Part shown: positions 44,106 through 53,714 of the stretch, one piece after another | How the letters are laid out: each line of letters starts with the position of its first letter | Numbering within the stretch: the stretch's first letter is position 1 | Origin: Leadbetterella byssophila DSM 17132 | Lineage (GTDB): Bacteria; Bacteroidota; Bacteroidia; Cytophagales; Spirosomataceae | DNA: 64,000 bases | Assembly: GCF_000166395.1 (NCBI RefSeq) | Contig: NC_014655.1 | Location: forward strand, 558,001 to 622,000 | Reading direction: 5' to 3' | Notes under the pieces: generated by a model | What the model was told of the DNA's origin: nothing | The model's input: only the letters and a program-made list of their open reading frames with translations | Databases searched by the model: none | Program-made: the position numbers and the translations under genes

Positions 44106-44804
44106 ATGCATATTTCTGATCTTACCCTTACGGATACTCGTAATATAAGTTTAAAGGATATTTTCCTCAGTAATGATAACAGACTTGCGCTAGAGCAGGT
44201 TCTGAAAGAATTTCACTATAAGTCTAGACTGGAAGAATATGGCTTGCCGGTACAGCATAAGATTTTGCTTTATGGTCCTTCCGGTTGTGGCAAGACCATG
44301 ACGGCAAGCGCCATAGCAAATGGATTAGGTAAAAAGCTATATATTCTTCATCTTTCAAATTTGGTTTCTTCCCGTATAGGAGAAACTGGTCAACACCTTA
44401 AATCTGTGTTCGATAAAGCCAATAGGGAGCAAGCCGTATTGTTTCTGGATGAATTTGACCACATCGGCAAGGCCCGAGGTGCGGACGACAAGGACGTGGG
44501 AGAAATGAGGAGATTGGTGAATAGTTTGATCCAACTGATAGACCAATGCTCCGCCTTATTAATAGCGGCAACGAATCATGTGGAGATCCTAGATCCCGCA
44601 TTGATTCGGAGATTTCAGGCAAGAATGGGTTTTGAAATGCCTACTAAGGAGCAGTTGGATCATTATTATGACCAAATCGTATTTCGCTTCCCTAAAGGAG
44701 TACAGTTGATTGAAAGGGCATATGGTATCTCCTATGCAGAAGCTCAGGATTTGGCATTTAGACAGATCAAAAGTAAATTAATTTCTCAGTGGGAGTTGGA
44801 TTAA
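44106..44804 (+). CDS. Stand-alone AAA+ ATPase
   Basis: 232 residues: one AAA module with Walker A GPSGCGKTMT (about 57-66), Walker B AVLFLDEFDHIGKARG, sensor 1 LLIAATNH and Arg finger PALIRRFQARMGFEMP. There is no protease, transmembrane or adaptor domain. The family is common in Bacteroidota as single genes. It may unfold a specific substrate; partner unknown. Confidence 0.85.
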   Translation: MHISDLTLTDTRNISLKDIFLSNDNRLALEQVLKEFHYKSRLEEYGLPVQHKILLYGPSGCGKTMTASAIANGLGKKLYILHLSNLVSSRIGETGQHLKSVFDKANREQAVLFLDEFDHIGKARGADDKDVGEMRRLVNSLIQLIDQCSALLIAATNHVEILDPALIRRFQARMGFEMPTKEQLDHYYDQIVFRFPKGVQLIERAYGISYAEAQDLAFRQIKSKLISQWELD

Positions 44805-44990
44805 TCCTCTATTGTGTATCACTTCGAAAGGTAGATCGGCTTGTTACGAAAGTAAGTGTTTAAAAATTAGGAAATTAAAAATATTATTCGTACCTTTATA
44901 AAAGAGTATATCTTTTCTATTTTCTCCTGTTTATTCATCTGATCTTATTTCTGATCTGCTCCACATTTTTTTACTTTTTATTTTTTTATT

Positions 44991-45254
44991 ATGAACATTT
45001 TTGTGGCAAAGTTGAGTTTTGATACTCAAGATGCAGGATTAAGAGAAGCTTTTGAAAACTTTGGTGAGGTTAAATCTGCTAAGGTGATTATGGACAATTA
45101 TACAGGTAGATCCAAAGGGTTTGGTTTTGTAGAAATGAACGATCATGCAGAAGCTTCTAACGCTATTCGTAGCTTAAACGATTCAGAACTTGACGGCCGA
45201 ACCATAGTGGTTAAGCAAGCCGAAGAAAGAGGACAAAGGTCTTCAAGATACTAA
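44991..45254 (+). CDS. RRM-type RNA-binding protein
   Basis: 87 residues. A single RNA-recognition motif with RNP2 IFVAKLSF and RNP1 KGFGFVEM: a beta-alpha-beta-beta-alpha-beta fold followed by a basic tail. Bacterial RRM proteins of this size bind U-rich or structured RNA, and some are cold-induced. The 5' leader is pyrimidine-rich and has no Shine-Dalgarno sequence. It shares one terminator with the convergent RRM gene. Confidence 0.9.
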   Translation: MNIFVAKLSFDTQDAGLREAFENFGEVKSAKVIMDNYTGRSKGFGFVEMNDHAEASNAIRSLNDSELDGRTIVVKQAEERGQRSSRY

Positions 45255-45276
45255 GATGAGTTCTATTTGAGCATAA

Positions 45277-45305
45277 AGCCGGACCTAACAAGGTCTGGCT
45301 TTTTT
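45277..45305. terminator. Bidirectional terminator between two RRM genes
   Basis: Stem AGCCGGACCT / AGGTCTGGCT with loop AACA followed by TTTTTT. It lies 22 bases after the plus gene and directly at the stop of the minus gene (45304). Confidence 0.85.
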
Positions 45306-45549
45306 AGTCTAAAGGTGTGTACCACTCCTCTACAATAACATTTGTACCCTCTATTTCTAGATTTTGTAGATTCTGGATGGCTATTTCTCCTTCTTTTTTA
45401 TTTTTCATCTTGACATAGGCATGTCCCTGTCCGTAGCCTAAGATATTGTAGGGTATGGAGATGTCTTCTACTTCGCCGTGAGGTCGGAATAATTTGAATA
45501 GATCGCAGTTTTTAATGGTTGTGGGAAGATTATGAATCAATATTTTCAT
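45304..45549 (-). CDS. RRM-type RNA-binding protein
   Basis: 81 residues, one RRM: RNP2 ILIHNLPTT, RNP1 QGHAYVKM. It differs from the plus-strand RRM in the RNP1 aromatic pattern (only the second of the usual two aromatics is kept: GHAYVKM vs GFGFVEM). Its function is unknown. Gene order and the shared terminator suggest an old duplication. Confidence 0.85.
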   Translation of the reverse strand: MKILIHNLPTTIKNCDLFKLFRPHGEVEDISIPYNILGYGQGHAYVKMKNKKEGEIAIQNLQNLEIEGTNVIVEEWYTPLD

Positions 45550-45753
45550 AGTAAGTATTTACTGTGATACGACAAAAGTGTCTATAAGGATAAGGTATTA
45601 CAGCGCATAATGGTTCATTTTAAGTGGGAAACATCCCACTTACCCTTCCGTTTCTGAGCTTGTCCAGTAGTTGAGATCTATCTTTTTGCAAGTAGCACGA
45701 ATTTGAGCACACGCTAAGTTCTTCATGCGGGATGGGTTGAGTTAAGAACTGTT

Positions 45754-46479
45754 CTAAATCTCTCTAAACATATTGTCCAAGATAATCCCCGTAGCCATAG
45801 CTGCATTTAAGGATTCCGCTTTTCCTATCCTTGGAATATTGACTTTGTCTGTCAGTTGGCGCTCCGTTTCCGCTGAAATCCCATGTGATTCAGAACCTAT
45901 GACTAATGCCATATTCTTCGGAAAGTCCCACTTGTGCACGTTTTGACCTTCCAGGTCAGCACCCAGAATAGGATGTGGATACTTCTCCATAAAAGAATGT
46001 ATATCCAAATAATAAGGTTTTACTCGGGTGAATGAACCCATTGTTGAGCTGATCACCTTAGGATTATAGAATTCCACTGTATCTTCTGAGCAGATCAAGT
46101 GTTCTATTCCGTACCAGTCGGCTAGTCGGATAATGGTTCCCAAATTTCCTGGATCCCTCAATCCATCCAAAATTAGTATTCGGCCTTGAAAATTTTCGGG
46201 TACTTCAAATCGTTTTTGTTGAACCACAGCGATACCTGAGGCATTGGATTTGTAGGTAGATACGGACTCGATTTGCGTTACCGGAGCTACCATCAGGTTT
46301 TTATGGGTAGGTAATTTTTGAGCAAATTCTTCTGTTATATAGATCTGAATGATCTGGTAATCAGAATGTAGAAGTTCAGATATGCCTTTTTCACCCTCTA
46401 CTAAGAACTGACCATATTCCGTACGGTATTTTTTATTATGTAGAGATTGGATGTATTTTTGTTGTTGTTTAGAGATCAT
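45754..46479 (-). CDS. TrmH/SpoU family RNA 2'-O-ribose methyltransferase
   Basis: 241 residues. An N-terminal substrate-binding part (KYRTEYGQFLVEGEKGISELL) precedes a trefoil-knot SPOUT domain with RILILDGLRDPGNLGTIIRLADW, ALVIGSESHGIS and IPRIGKAESLNAAMATGIIL. It methylates ribose in tRNA or rRNA with AdoMet; the target is not identifiable. It is divergent from tamL with only 17 bases between the two start codons. Confidence 0.92.
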   Translation of the reverse strand: MISKQQQKYIQSLHNKKYRTEYGQFLVEGEKGISELLHSDYQIIQIYITEEFAQKLPTHKNLMVAPVTQIESVSTYKSNASGIAVVQQKRFEVPENFQGRILILDGLRDPGNLGTIIRLADWYGIEHLICSEDTVEFYNPKVISSTMGSFTRVKPYYLDIHSFMEKYPHPILGADLEGQNVHKWDFPKNMALVIGSESHGISAETERQLTDKVNIPRIGKAESLNAAMATGIILDNMFREI

Positions 46480-46496
46480 ATTAATTCCTATCGCCT

Positions 46497-48995
46497 TTGC
46501 TCAAGCCCTTACTACATATTTTAACTCTATTGGCAGGGCTCTCCTTGTTTTCCTGTAAAAATAATATACCTCCCCCTCAAAATAAGCTTTTGTTGTGGAA
46601 AAACCAGTTCAAAGGGCAGGAGAAGGTTTTCAAAGAGGAATTGGAACTCATCATTCCATTTGCTCAAAGAGAAAATTCAAAACCTTTCAGTCTGCCCATT
46701 ACACCGAGGGTTTGGTGGTATAATTTTGGCCAAAATAATTTTGACTCTTTAAAAACGGCCAGAAGATGGGCCAATAAAAAGCTTGCCCTTGAACGTCTCA
46801 AAAGTGAGGAAGGGTATTCTTTAAAGAAAGCGGCCAAATGGGAAAGAAAAATGGAGCGTTATGAGACCGCTTTGGAAAATAAGATCTCTTGGTTCTATGC
46901 GAATATAGGTGAGCCCCAAGTCTATATTTCCCCTGAAGATGTGCAGGAAACAGCCTCTCGTATCCAGAAATACCTGTTTGATCGTGGCTTCAGAGATGCC
47001 CAGGTAGCGGGGGATACCATAAGACTAGGCAAAAAGCAGAGATATAACGTCAGATACCAAATCCAAGAAGGAGATTTGTACAGGATAGACTCCCTTTTCT
47101 ATGTGGTAAATCATCCGGTGATGGATTCCCTGCTACAGGCTGATGTTAAGAACCGACTGTTAAAGTCGGGAGATCCTTTGCACCACCAACAAGTAGAAGC
47201 GGAGAAATTACGCCTCGAGCAGTTGTTCAAGAACAATGGCTTTTACAGCTTTAATAATCGATACATCACCTACGGGGTTACAAATTATGAGCAAAGTGAA
47301 GAGCTGTTCAAAGAAAGGAAGGAAGGGAATCTGCAATTGCAGATCCTTAATCCCGTATTAGGTTCACACAAACAGTACTATTTAAGGGATGTGATCTTTA
47401 AGACCTTTGACCCTAATAGTAAGAATTCTCGTCCAGATACTACGGTGATTCGAGGGGTGAAATTTATTCGGCCTGATCATTCGGTTCCTTTGAGTTTGAT
47501 CAGAAATCGAATATTTACCAAGCCGGGTGATTTGTTCAGTAATGCGGCTATATATGAGACTCAAAGGCAGATTTCCCTGTTTAACCAATTCTCTTTTGCC
47601 AGTTCTCAATTGAAGGTGGTAGATTCTACTCATCTGGATCTAGAATACTTTGCCCCTGTTCAGGAAAGATTCACTTTCGGTATCTCTCCGGGGATTAACA
47701 ATATATACACTGACGGGAACAGTTTCTTTGGCTTCGGTGTGCCGGTATCGCTTTCTATGCGCAATGTTTTACGAAAACTGGAGATCATAGAACTGGGGGT
47801 TAGAGGATCTTATGAAGGTCAGCCCACACCTATCCGCACCTCTGAAAATGCCATAAGAGGTAGTTTAGAACTAGGAGGGAACCTGAACATTACTCTACCT
47901 GTCCTATTTCCCTTCCACCCTAAAGGCAGAAGGGTGAATCTGATGAACCCTAGGACCACCTTTGGTATTGGCTATAATTATTCTGAGCCTTTCTGGGGAA
48001 CGAGAACGAATTTTAAATTGACCGCGGGTAATTCCTTGCAGCTAAATAAATACGCTATCCTGTACATGAATTTCTTGGATGCGTACCTGATTAATACCTC
48101 CTATTCAAACAATGCCTCCGGTAGAGAGTTTTACCGGACCTTAGACTCTTTGCAGCGGATTGGTAACAACTTGAAGGTGACCTTTGACCCACAATTTGTC
48201 TCATCTATAAATGCGAACTACGTCTATAATAATCAAGACCCTAGTAAGCCTTTTTCCACTTCTACCTTCTTCCGCTTTTTTATTGAGTCCGCTGGTACGG
48301 TATTGAATTTCACTAAGGATAAGGAGAGGATTGGATTAGTAGAAGATCTTTTTCCCATGTCAGCGGGACCGGATTCCGTTCGAGCCTATTTCCAGTTCCT
48401 GAAGTTCAATGCTGATTACAGAAGAAGCATAAATCTGAGCCCCAAAAGTAGTTATGCCTTCCGGGTGAATTTAGGGGTAGCGAATCCCTACGGGAAGAAC
48501 AAAGCCATTCCCTACGATAAAAGTTTCTTTGTAGGAGGCAGTAACAGCATCAGGGCTTGGGCACCGCGGTCTTTAGGTACGGGGTCATCTGCATCTGACA
48601 CCACGGCTGTAGGGAATACCATTCCTCAACCCGGAGATATTCTGTTAGAAGGAAGCATTGAATACCGAAGGAATATTATACGATTTGCCGGGAATATTCA
48701 GTTGGCCCTATTTATGGATGCCGGAAATGTGTGGAAGTGGCATCAGATCAATATTCCTGAGCGGTATAACAAATCCAATTTTGATTTCGGTAGGTTTTAT
48801 AAGGAAATCGCAGTGGGAACAGGTTTTGGTGTGCGCTGGGATTTAGGCTTCTTCCTGTTCCGTTTCGACTGGGGGATCAAGGTGGTAGACCCAAGTAGGG
48901 AAGAAGGGGATAGGTTTGTGTTAGATAAGTTCTCATTAAGAAGAAGAGCGCCCTATGGTCTAAACCTCAACTTCGGTATAGGTTATCCGTTCTAA
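46497..48995 (+). CDS. tamL: TamL: lipoprotein BamA/TamA-type outer membrane protein
   Basis: 832 residues. Signal LLTLLAGLSLFSCKN with lipobox LFSC gives an acylated Cys22, typical of the Bacteroidota TamL form. POTRA-like repeats (about 100-400) precede a 16-strand barrel whose conserved loops VGGSNSIRAWAPRSLGTGS and final YGLNLNFGIGYPF are clear. It assembles other outer-membrane proteins together with TamB, which is not found in this window. The start is TTG; no ATG or GTG lies in the frame before the upstream stop. Confidence 0.9.
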   Translation: MLKPLLHILTLLAGLSLFSCKNNIPPPQNKLLLWKNQFKGQEKVFKEELELIIPFAQRENSKPFSLPITPRVWWYNFGQNNFDSLKTARRWANKKLALERLKSEEGYSLKKAAKWERKMERYETALENKISWFYANIGEPQVYISPEDVQETASRIQKYLFDRGFRDAQVAGDTIRLGKKQRYNVRYQIQEGDLYRIDSLFYVVNHPVMDSLLQADVKNRLLKSGDPLHHQQVEAEKLRLEQLFKNNGFYSFNNRYITYGVTNYEQSEELFKERKEGNLQLQILNPVLGSHKQYYLRDVIFKTFDPNSKNSRPDTTVIRGVKFIRPDHSVPLSLIRNRIFTKPGDLFSNAAIYETQRQISLFNQFSFASSQLKVVDSTHLDLEYFAPVQERFTFGISPGINNIYTDGNSFFGFGVPVSLSMRNVLRKLEIIELGVRGSYEGQPTPIRTSENAIRGSLELGGNLNITLPVLFPFHPKGRRVNLMNPRTTFGIGYNYSEPFWGTRTNFKLTAGNSLQLNKYAILYMNFLDAYLINTSYSNNASGREFYRTLDSLQRIGNNLKVTFDPQFVSSINANYVYNNQDPSKPFSTSTFFRFFIESAGTVLNFTKDKERIGLVEDLFPMSAGPDSVRAYFQFLKFNADYRRSINLSPKSSYAFRVNLGVANPYGKNKAIPYDKSFFVGGSNSIRAWAPRSLGTGSSASDTTAVGNTIPQPGDILLEGSIEYRRNIIRFAGNIQLALFMDAGNVWKWHQINIPERYNKSNFDFGRFYKEIAVGTGFGVRWDLGFFLFRFDWGIKVVDPSREEGDRFVLDKFSLRRRAPYGLNLNFGIGYPF

Positions 48996-49072
48996 TTGCT
49001 ACATTTTTTAACATTGATTTTTAGGCACTTGAGGGAAATACTTATACATTTATAGTGTAAGATTCAAGAGCG

Positions 49073-49420
49073 ATGTGGAAATCCGTCTGTCCGAAATTGC
49101 CCATGCGTAATAATTTCATTACACAGGAATACTATGTAAAGGGTTTAGAGTTTGAAGTTTTAGGTGATTACGGAGATTACTTAATGCTTAAGAGAGACGA
49201 GGTAGAGCTGCATTTTTTTCTTTTCGAAGCGCTGGATCCTTACCAAAATTACGGACAGATTTATATTCGTGTAGAGGATATAAAGAAGATTTATTCGGGA
49301 ATTAAGGTTGTTATATATAGGCTGTTGGAAGATAAGCCTTGGGGTCAGAGGGAATTCAGTCTTTTAGATCCGGATCATAATTTGATAACATTTGGGGAGG
49401 ACATTCCTTCTTTGAAATAA
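49073..49420 (+). CDS. Bleomycin-resistance-like VOC family protein
   Basis: 115 residues. Sequence of the bleomycin resistance type of the vicinal oxygen chelate fold: KLPMRNNFITQEYYVKGLEFEVLGDYGDYLMLKRDEVELHFFLFE and the hallmark WGQREFSLLDPDHNLITFGE. It probably binds and sequesters glycopeptide-type drugs or other ligands as a dimer. It stands alone, with no resistance operon. Confidence 0.85.
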   Translation: MWKSVCPKLPMRNNFITQEYYVKGLEFEVLGDYGDYLMLKRDEVELHFFLFEALDPYQNYGQIYIRVEDIKKIYSGIKVVIYRLLEDKPWGQREFSLLDPDHNLITFGEDIPSLK

Positions 49421-49820
49421 GGTACCTGTTGAGAATGAATTAGAAGAATTATAGGAGTAAATCTAAAAACTTACAACCCGGTATCTCGAGGCTTGTATTT
49501 TAACTTTCAGACAGGGGAAAGTTTATTACATTACAAGGAAGTATTTAATGCTGAAGTTAAAGCGGTTTTGGTTCCGTATAAGTATGAGTTAGTAAAGTGC
49601 TTAGCATTTCAAGTTGATGTGGTCTCTACCTATTCAACAAAGAAACGAACGTTTCTGCTGAAAGGAATACGGAAATAATATACATTTGAAGAATAAGGAG
49701 CTTGCCAAAAGTATTTTGGTTGCTTAGACGGCTGTTGGTTAAGAAGCAGTACCCATGCAAGTTGTGTTTTGGGGGGCTTATTTTAGAAGCAATCAGGTTA
49801 ATGCTGAATTATAGTTACTC
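49421..49820. other. Intergenic stretch, one possible relic frame
   Basis: A frame of about 60-80 codons (to 49678, TTG or other non-ATG start) reads NPVSRGLYFNFQTGESLLHYKEVFNAEVKAVLV and has no family match that I know. It may be a gene relic. The remainder is A+T-rich. Confidence 0.35.
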
Positions 49821-50420
49821 ATGAATTTTATAGCAAAGGTCTCTGCATACGGGTTTATACTACTATTCATTCTCTTGCATCTGTTAAAGCCAGAAATTGA
49901 TCCTACTTGGCAGCCTTTTAGTTATTATTTGATTGGGGAATACGGTTGGCTTATGCAATGTGCATTTCTTCTTCTTTCCTTATCTTTTTTTACTTTTGCT
50001 TTAGGAGTCATTAAAGTTTTACAGACCTGGAGGTCCAAAATGGGGGCAGTATTGTTTGTCCTTGCAGGTATCGGCAATGTATTGTGTGCCTTCTTTTATC
50101 CGGATCCCCTACATGCTGAACCCACCTTGCACGGTCAGTGGCACGCCATTGGCTTTAGTTTGTTAGGAGCGGCTTTGCTAGGAACTCTATTTATATGTTT
50201 GCAGTTTTACCGCCAATCAGACGTGAGCTTATTTAGAGGGAGGATACTCTTTGCTACGGTTCTTTTTGGGGCCATAGAGATTTCTATGATCTTCGGCATG
50301 CTCCTATACTTTGATGGGCCTGAAAGTGCTATGGGCGGATTAGGACGATTGGTGATACTTATGAGTGCCATTTGGGTCATCATTACTTCCAATGCACTTG
50401 CGAACAAAAGCGTAGTTTAA
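49821..50420 (+). CDS. DUF998 family membrane protein
   Basis: 199 residues with about six membrane helices. The DUF998 pattern is visible: ISAYGFILLFILLHLLKPEIDPTWQPFSYYLIGEYGWLM, FALGVIKVLQTWRSKMGAVLFVLAGIGNVLCAFFYPDP and HGQWHAIGFSLLGAALLGTLFI. Function unknown. It converges with the methyltransferase gene 7 bases on. Confidence 0.85.
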   Translation: MNFIAKVSAYGFILLFILLHLLKPEIDPTWQPFSYYLIGEYGWLMQCAFLLLSLSFFTFALGVIKVLQTWRSKMGAVLFVLAGIGNVLCAFFYPDPLHAEPTLHGQWHAIGFSLLGAALLGTLFICLQFYRQSDVSLFRGRILFATVLFGAIEISMIFGMLLYFDGPESAMGGLGRLVILMSAIWVIITSNALANKSVV

Positions 50421-50426
50421 ATCCTC

Positions 50427-51185
50427 TTATTTAAGTACAAAGTGCTGCTTCTCTACGCCTTTGCGGAAGAAAACCATGCCGACATGGAAGAAATCCAAGG
50501 AAAGGGAAACTTCCTTTCTTTTTTGAATCTCCTGCCAGGCCTTTTTCATTTCATCTGACCAGTAGATATCATCAAAAACCAGCACTGAACGCTCATGAAC
50601 TTTAGCTAGGCACTGTTCAAAGTAGCTTAGGGTAGGAGTATACCTGTGATTTGCGTCAAGCAAAGCAAAATCTAACTTTTCTATTCTCTCCAATAGATCC
50701 GGTAAGGTTTGATCAATATTTCCTACGTACGTATGAATGTGGCTTAACTCCAGTTGGTCAAAATTTTCCTCAGCCACCTGCAGAGTTTGGGGGCATCCTT
50801 CTAGGGTGTAGACTTTTCCTGTTGGTGCTGCTTTGGCTAAATAAGAAGTGGTTAAGCCTAAAGAAGTGCCTAATTCAAGGATATGAGAATAGTTATAGTG
50901 TCGGATTATCCTATAGAAGAACTGAGCCCAGAAGGGGGACTTTAGCGCATGTTTAGCTATGTCTTTAATGGTCCGATTCTTATAATGGGAGCCTGCTCCG
51001 AAATCAGTGATCTGTATGGCACGATCATCTGCTCGTAATTTCTTCCTTAAGTTTTCAAGTTCCTGGAACTCTTCTTGAGGTGTAAAATCCTTGTAGATTT
51101 TAGTATATAGTTCAAATACAAAAGGAGAATGAATGCTATGGGCATTTCCTGCCTTAATATAATACCGTAAGAAGTCGAAAAGCAT
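50427..51185 (-). CDS. Class I SAM-dependent methyltransferase
   Basis: 252 residues. The AdoMet-binding motif is HILELGTSLGLTTSYLAKA (motif I), with VYTLEGCPQTLQVAEENF and FALLDANHRYTPTLSYFEQCL; the end has VLVFDDIYWSDEMKKAWQEI. It resembles the O-methyltransferase family 3-like group, widespread in Bacteroidota and of unknown substrate. It is next to apaG, with one base between. Confidence 0.86.
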   Translation of the reverse strand: MLFDFLRYYIKAGNAHSIHSPFVFELYTKIYKDFTPQEEFQELENLRKKLRADDRAIQITDFGAGSHYKNRTIKDIAKHALKSPFWAQFFYRIIRHYNYSHILELGTSLGLTTSYLAKAAPTGKVYTLEGCPQTLQVAEENFDQLELSHIHTYVGNIDQTLPDLLERIEKLDFALLDANHRYTPTLSYFEQCLAKVHERSVLVFDDIYWSDEMKKAWQEIQKRKEVSLSLDFFHVGMVFFRKGVEKQHFVLK

Positions 51186-51186
51186 T

Positions 51187-51573
51187 TTAGTTTAAGATAT
51201 ATGGAACCTCTAGGAGGAACTCGGGGATAGAGATTTCAAATGTCTTACCGTCTCTTACCCTTTGCATGATATATTTTCCCTGCATTTTACCTACTGTGGA
51301 AGCAAAGTTACAACCAGAAGTGTATTCAAAACTTTCCCCAGGTTCAATAATGGGGAATAATCCCACCACACCTTCTCCATTTACTTCGTAGGCGGTACCG
51401 TAGGAGTCAAAGATCTCCCAATGCCGGGTTAAAAGTTTGACCGTAACGTCAGTAGTATTTTCTATGTTTATGGTGTAGGAAAAGGCATAGAGATTCCGCG
51501 CCGGCTGAGAATAGAACGGCTGGTATTCCGGTTTTACACTAACCTTAATCCCATGAGTAATGGCAGTGATCAT
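51187..51573 (-). CDS. apaG: ApaG family protein
   Basis: About 128 residues from ATG 51573 (the longer frame adds 20 residues). FHVSV-like opening [24 protein letters not shown], core [52 protein letters not shown] and the end [20 protein letters not shown]. The fibronectin type III fold family includes ApaG, linked to Co/Mg efflux by genetics and to nucleotide hydrolase control in other bacteria. Confidence 0.92.
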   Translation of the reverse strand: MITAITHGIKVSVKPEYQPFYSQPARNLYAFSYTINIENTTDVTVKLLTRHWEIFDSYGTAYEVNGEGVVGLFPIIEPGESFEYTSGCNFASTVGKMQGKYIMQRVRDGKTFEISIPEFLLEVPYILN

Positions 51574-51619
51574 TCGATCTATTAACGCGAAACTTGTTAA
51601 ATATTTGTAAATTAAAACA

Positions 51620-51627
51620 TAATTTTG
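51620..51627 (+). promoter_or_regulatory. TAnnTTTG promoter -7 box for ung
   Basis: TAATTTTG, 29 bases before the ung ATG at 51657, matching the Bacteroidota -7 box. An upstream TTG lies at 51594 within apaG codons. Confidence 0.4.
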
Positions 51628-51656
51628 TCGCAATTCAATACGAGAACCTTTTTTTA

Positions 51657-52316
51657 ATGAAGATACATGAATCCTGGAAGGAAGTGCTGGCAGAGGAATT
51701 TGAAAAGCCCTATTTTGAAAGGCTGAAGGAGTATGTCAGACAAGAGTATGGTACACAAGTGTGTTACCCTCCCGGAAGATTGATCTTTGAAGCTTTTAAT
51801 CAGACTCCTTTTGAAGAAGTAAAGGTGGTTATTTTGGGTCAAGACCCCTATCATGGCCCTGGTCAAGCTCACGGACTTTCCTTCTCCGTACCACCGGGTG
51901 TGGCTTTTCCTCCTTCTCTTCGGAATATTTTTAAGGAATTGAAGGATGATGTGGGAAAGGAAGTGCCTATGAGTGGTGATTTGACGGAGTGGGCAAGGCA
52001 AGGGGTTTTACTTCTGAACGCCACTTTAAGCGTTAGGGCAGGTCAGGCCGGTTCCCACCAAAACCAGGGCTGGGAAACCTTTACAGATGCAGTGATTCAT
52101 CTACTGAATCAAAGGAAAGAAAATTTAGTCTTTTTACTTTGGGGAGCATATGCTCAAAACAAAGGTAAATTTATAGATCCAAACAGGCACTTGGTGCTTA
52201 AAGCGAAACATCCGTCTCCGCTTTCCGCTAATTCCGGTGGGTGGTTTGGTACCAAACATTTTTCAAAAACAAACGAATACCTACAGCAATTAGGTAAACC
52301 AGAGATCAAGTGGTAA
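51657..52316 (+). CDS. ung: Uracil-DNA glycosylase
   Basis: 219 residues from ATG 51657; the longer frame upstream is not likely coding. Ung family 1 motif [18 protein letters not shown] (catalytic Asp), the NxH-type HPSPLSA loop near the end and [22 protein letters not shown]. It removes uracil from DNA. Its stop overlaps the start of the next gene (TAATG). Confidence 0.95.
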   Translation: MKIHESWKEVLAEEFEKPYFERLKEYVRQEYGTQVCYPPGRLIFEAFNQTPFEEVKVVILGQDPYHGPGQAHGLSFSVPPGVAFPPSLRNIFKELKDDVGKEVPMSGDLTEWARQGVLLLNATLSVRAGQAGSHQNQGWETFTDAVIHLLNQRKENLVFLLWGAYAQNKGKFIDPNRHLVLKAKHPSPLSANSGGWFGTKHFSKTNEYLQQLGKPEIKW

Positions 52317-53437
52317 TGGATAAATACGAAATGGTAGCCACCACCTTAATGGGGCTAGAAGATGTCTTGGCTAAGGAAATCAAGGCATTAGGAGGAGAGA
52401 AAGTGAAGGTCTTAAAGCGGGCTGTGAGTTTCGTAGGTGATGATGCATTGTTGTATAAAGCTAACTTATCACTGCGTACGGCCTTAAGGGTACTGGTACC
52501 TTTAATTGAGTTTAGAGCTCATAATGAAGAAAAACTATACAGGGAGGTTAAGGATTTCCCTTGGGAAGATGTGTTCTCTTTGGAACAAACCTTCATTATA
52601 GATGCAGTGCTTAGCGGAACTGTCTTTCGGCACTCCCAGTTTTTGGCTCTAAAGACCAAAGATGCCATTGTAGATAGATTCCGTGAACGAACCGGTCAGA
52701 GACCAAGCATAGATACCCAAAACCCGGACATCTACCTTAATATACGAGTTCACGAAGATAAAGTTACCCTGTCAATCAACTCTTCAGGTGTAAGTTTAGA
52801 TAGAAGAGGATATAGACGAGTTTCTAACGAAGCTCCCATTAATGAAGTGCTGGCGGCAGGTATTATACTGCATACCGGTTGGAATCCTACTCAACCCTTC
52901 ATAGATCCCATGGCCGGTTCCGGAACCTTTAGTATAGAGGCGGCATTGATAGGGACTGGCATACCGAGCGGTTGGAACAGGTCATTCAGTTTTCAAAATT
53001 GGTTAGAATTTGACGCCAATTTATATGAGAAGGTTCGTTTTGAACTGAATAAAAAAATAAGTGATCCTAACCTGCAAATTCATGCCCGGGATTTGTTAAA
53101 TTCAAGTTTGGAACTGATTGCCAAAAATGCTGAAAAGGCGGGAGTGGAGGATTACCTAAGCTTGAAGAAAGAGGACTTTTTTGAATCTGAACCCAAAGGA
53201 AGTGGGGGAGTAGTGGTATTGAATCCTCCGTATGGTGAAAGATTGAAGATCAGTAATGCGGATGCCTTTTACAAGAAGATGGGAGATACCTTAAAACAGA
53301 GGTACAAAGGATTTGATGCCTGGATTATCAGCTCTGATTTGGATGCTTTGCGCTCTATTGGCTTGAGAGCAGAAGAAAAGATAGAAATGATGAACGGGGG
53401 GCTTCCCGCTCGTCTCTTAAAATTTGAAATGTTTTGA
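52316..53437 (+). CDS. RlmK/L-type THUMP-domain rRNA methyltransferase
   Basis: About 373 residues. A THUMP-like N-terminal part (ATTLMGLEDVLAKEIKALGGEKVKVLKRAVSF, RVHEDKVTLSINSSG) precedes a class I AdoMet domain with FIDPMAGSGTFSIEAAL and the NPPYGERL catalytic motif. This is the RlmL-N type that makes N2-methylguanosine in 23S rRNA; the family also includes tRNA enzymes. The ATG at 52316 overlaps the ung stop by one base. Confidence 0.92.
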   Translation: MDKYEMVATTLMGLEDVLAKEIKALGGEKVKVLKRAVSFVGDDALLYKANLSLRTALRVLVPLIEFRAHNEEKLYREVKDFPWEDVFSLEQTFIIDAVLSGTVFRHSQFLALKTKDAIVDRFRERTGQRPSIDTQNPDIYLNIRVHEDKVTLSINSSGVSLDRRGYRRVSNEAPINEVLAAGIILHTGWNPTQPFIDPMAGSGTFSIEAALIGTGIPSGWNRSFSFQNWLEFDANLYEKVRFELNKKISDPNLQIHARDLLNSSLELIAKNAEKAGVEDYLSLKKEDFFESEPKGSGGVVVLNPPYGERLKISNADAFYKKMGDTLKQRYKGFDAWIISSDLDALRSIGLRAEEKIEMMNGGLPARLLKFEMF

Positions 53438-53438
53438 T

Positions 53439-53714
53439 ATGGTTACTGCAGTAATTTTATTTTCAGTGGAACGCTCCCACATCAATGCCGTAGGTGAAGA
53501 GTTGGCGGGCACCAAAGGTATTACAGAGGTTTTCTCTGTAAGTGGTCAATACGATTTAGTGGCCCTGGCCCGTGTTCAGAAGAACGAGGACCTAGCTGAT
53601 CTGATGACCAAGACCATAGGTAATCTGCCGGGTATCATCAAAACGGAAACGTTAATTGCCTTCAGAACCCTATCTAAGTACGACTTAGAAAGTATGTTTG
53701 ACTTAGGATCTTAA
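53439..53714 (+). CDS. Lrp/AsnC ligand-binding domain protein (no DNA-binding domain)
   Basis: 91 residues from ATG 53439; the longer frame begins inside the previous gene. It is a RAM-type ferredoxin-like fold: [45 protein letters not shown] ... [12 protein letters not shown]. Such stand-alone domains bind amino acids and can pair with Lrp proteins. It lies 1 base after the methyltransferase stop. Confidence 0.85.
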   Translation: MVTAVILFSVERSHINAVGEELAGTKGITEVFSVSGQYDLVALARVQKNEDLADLMTKTIGNLPGIIKTETLIAFRTLSKYDLESMFDLGS

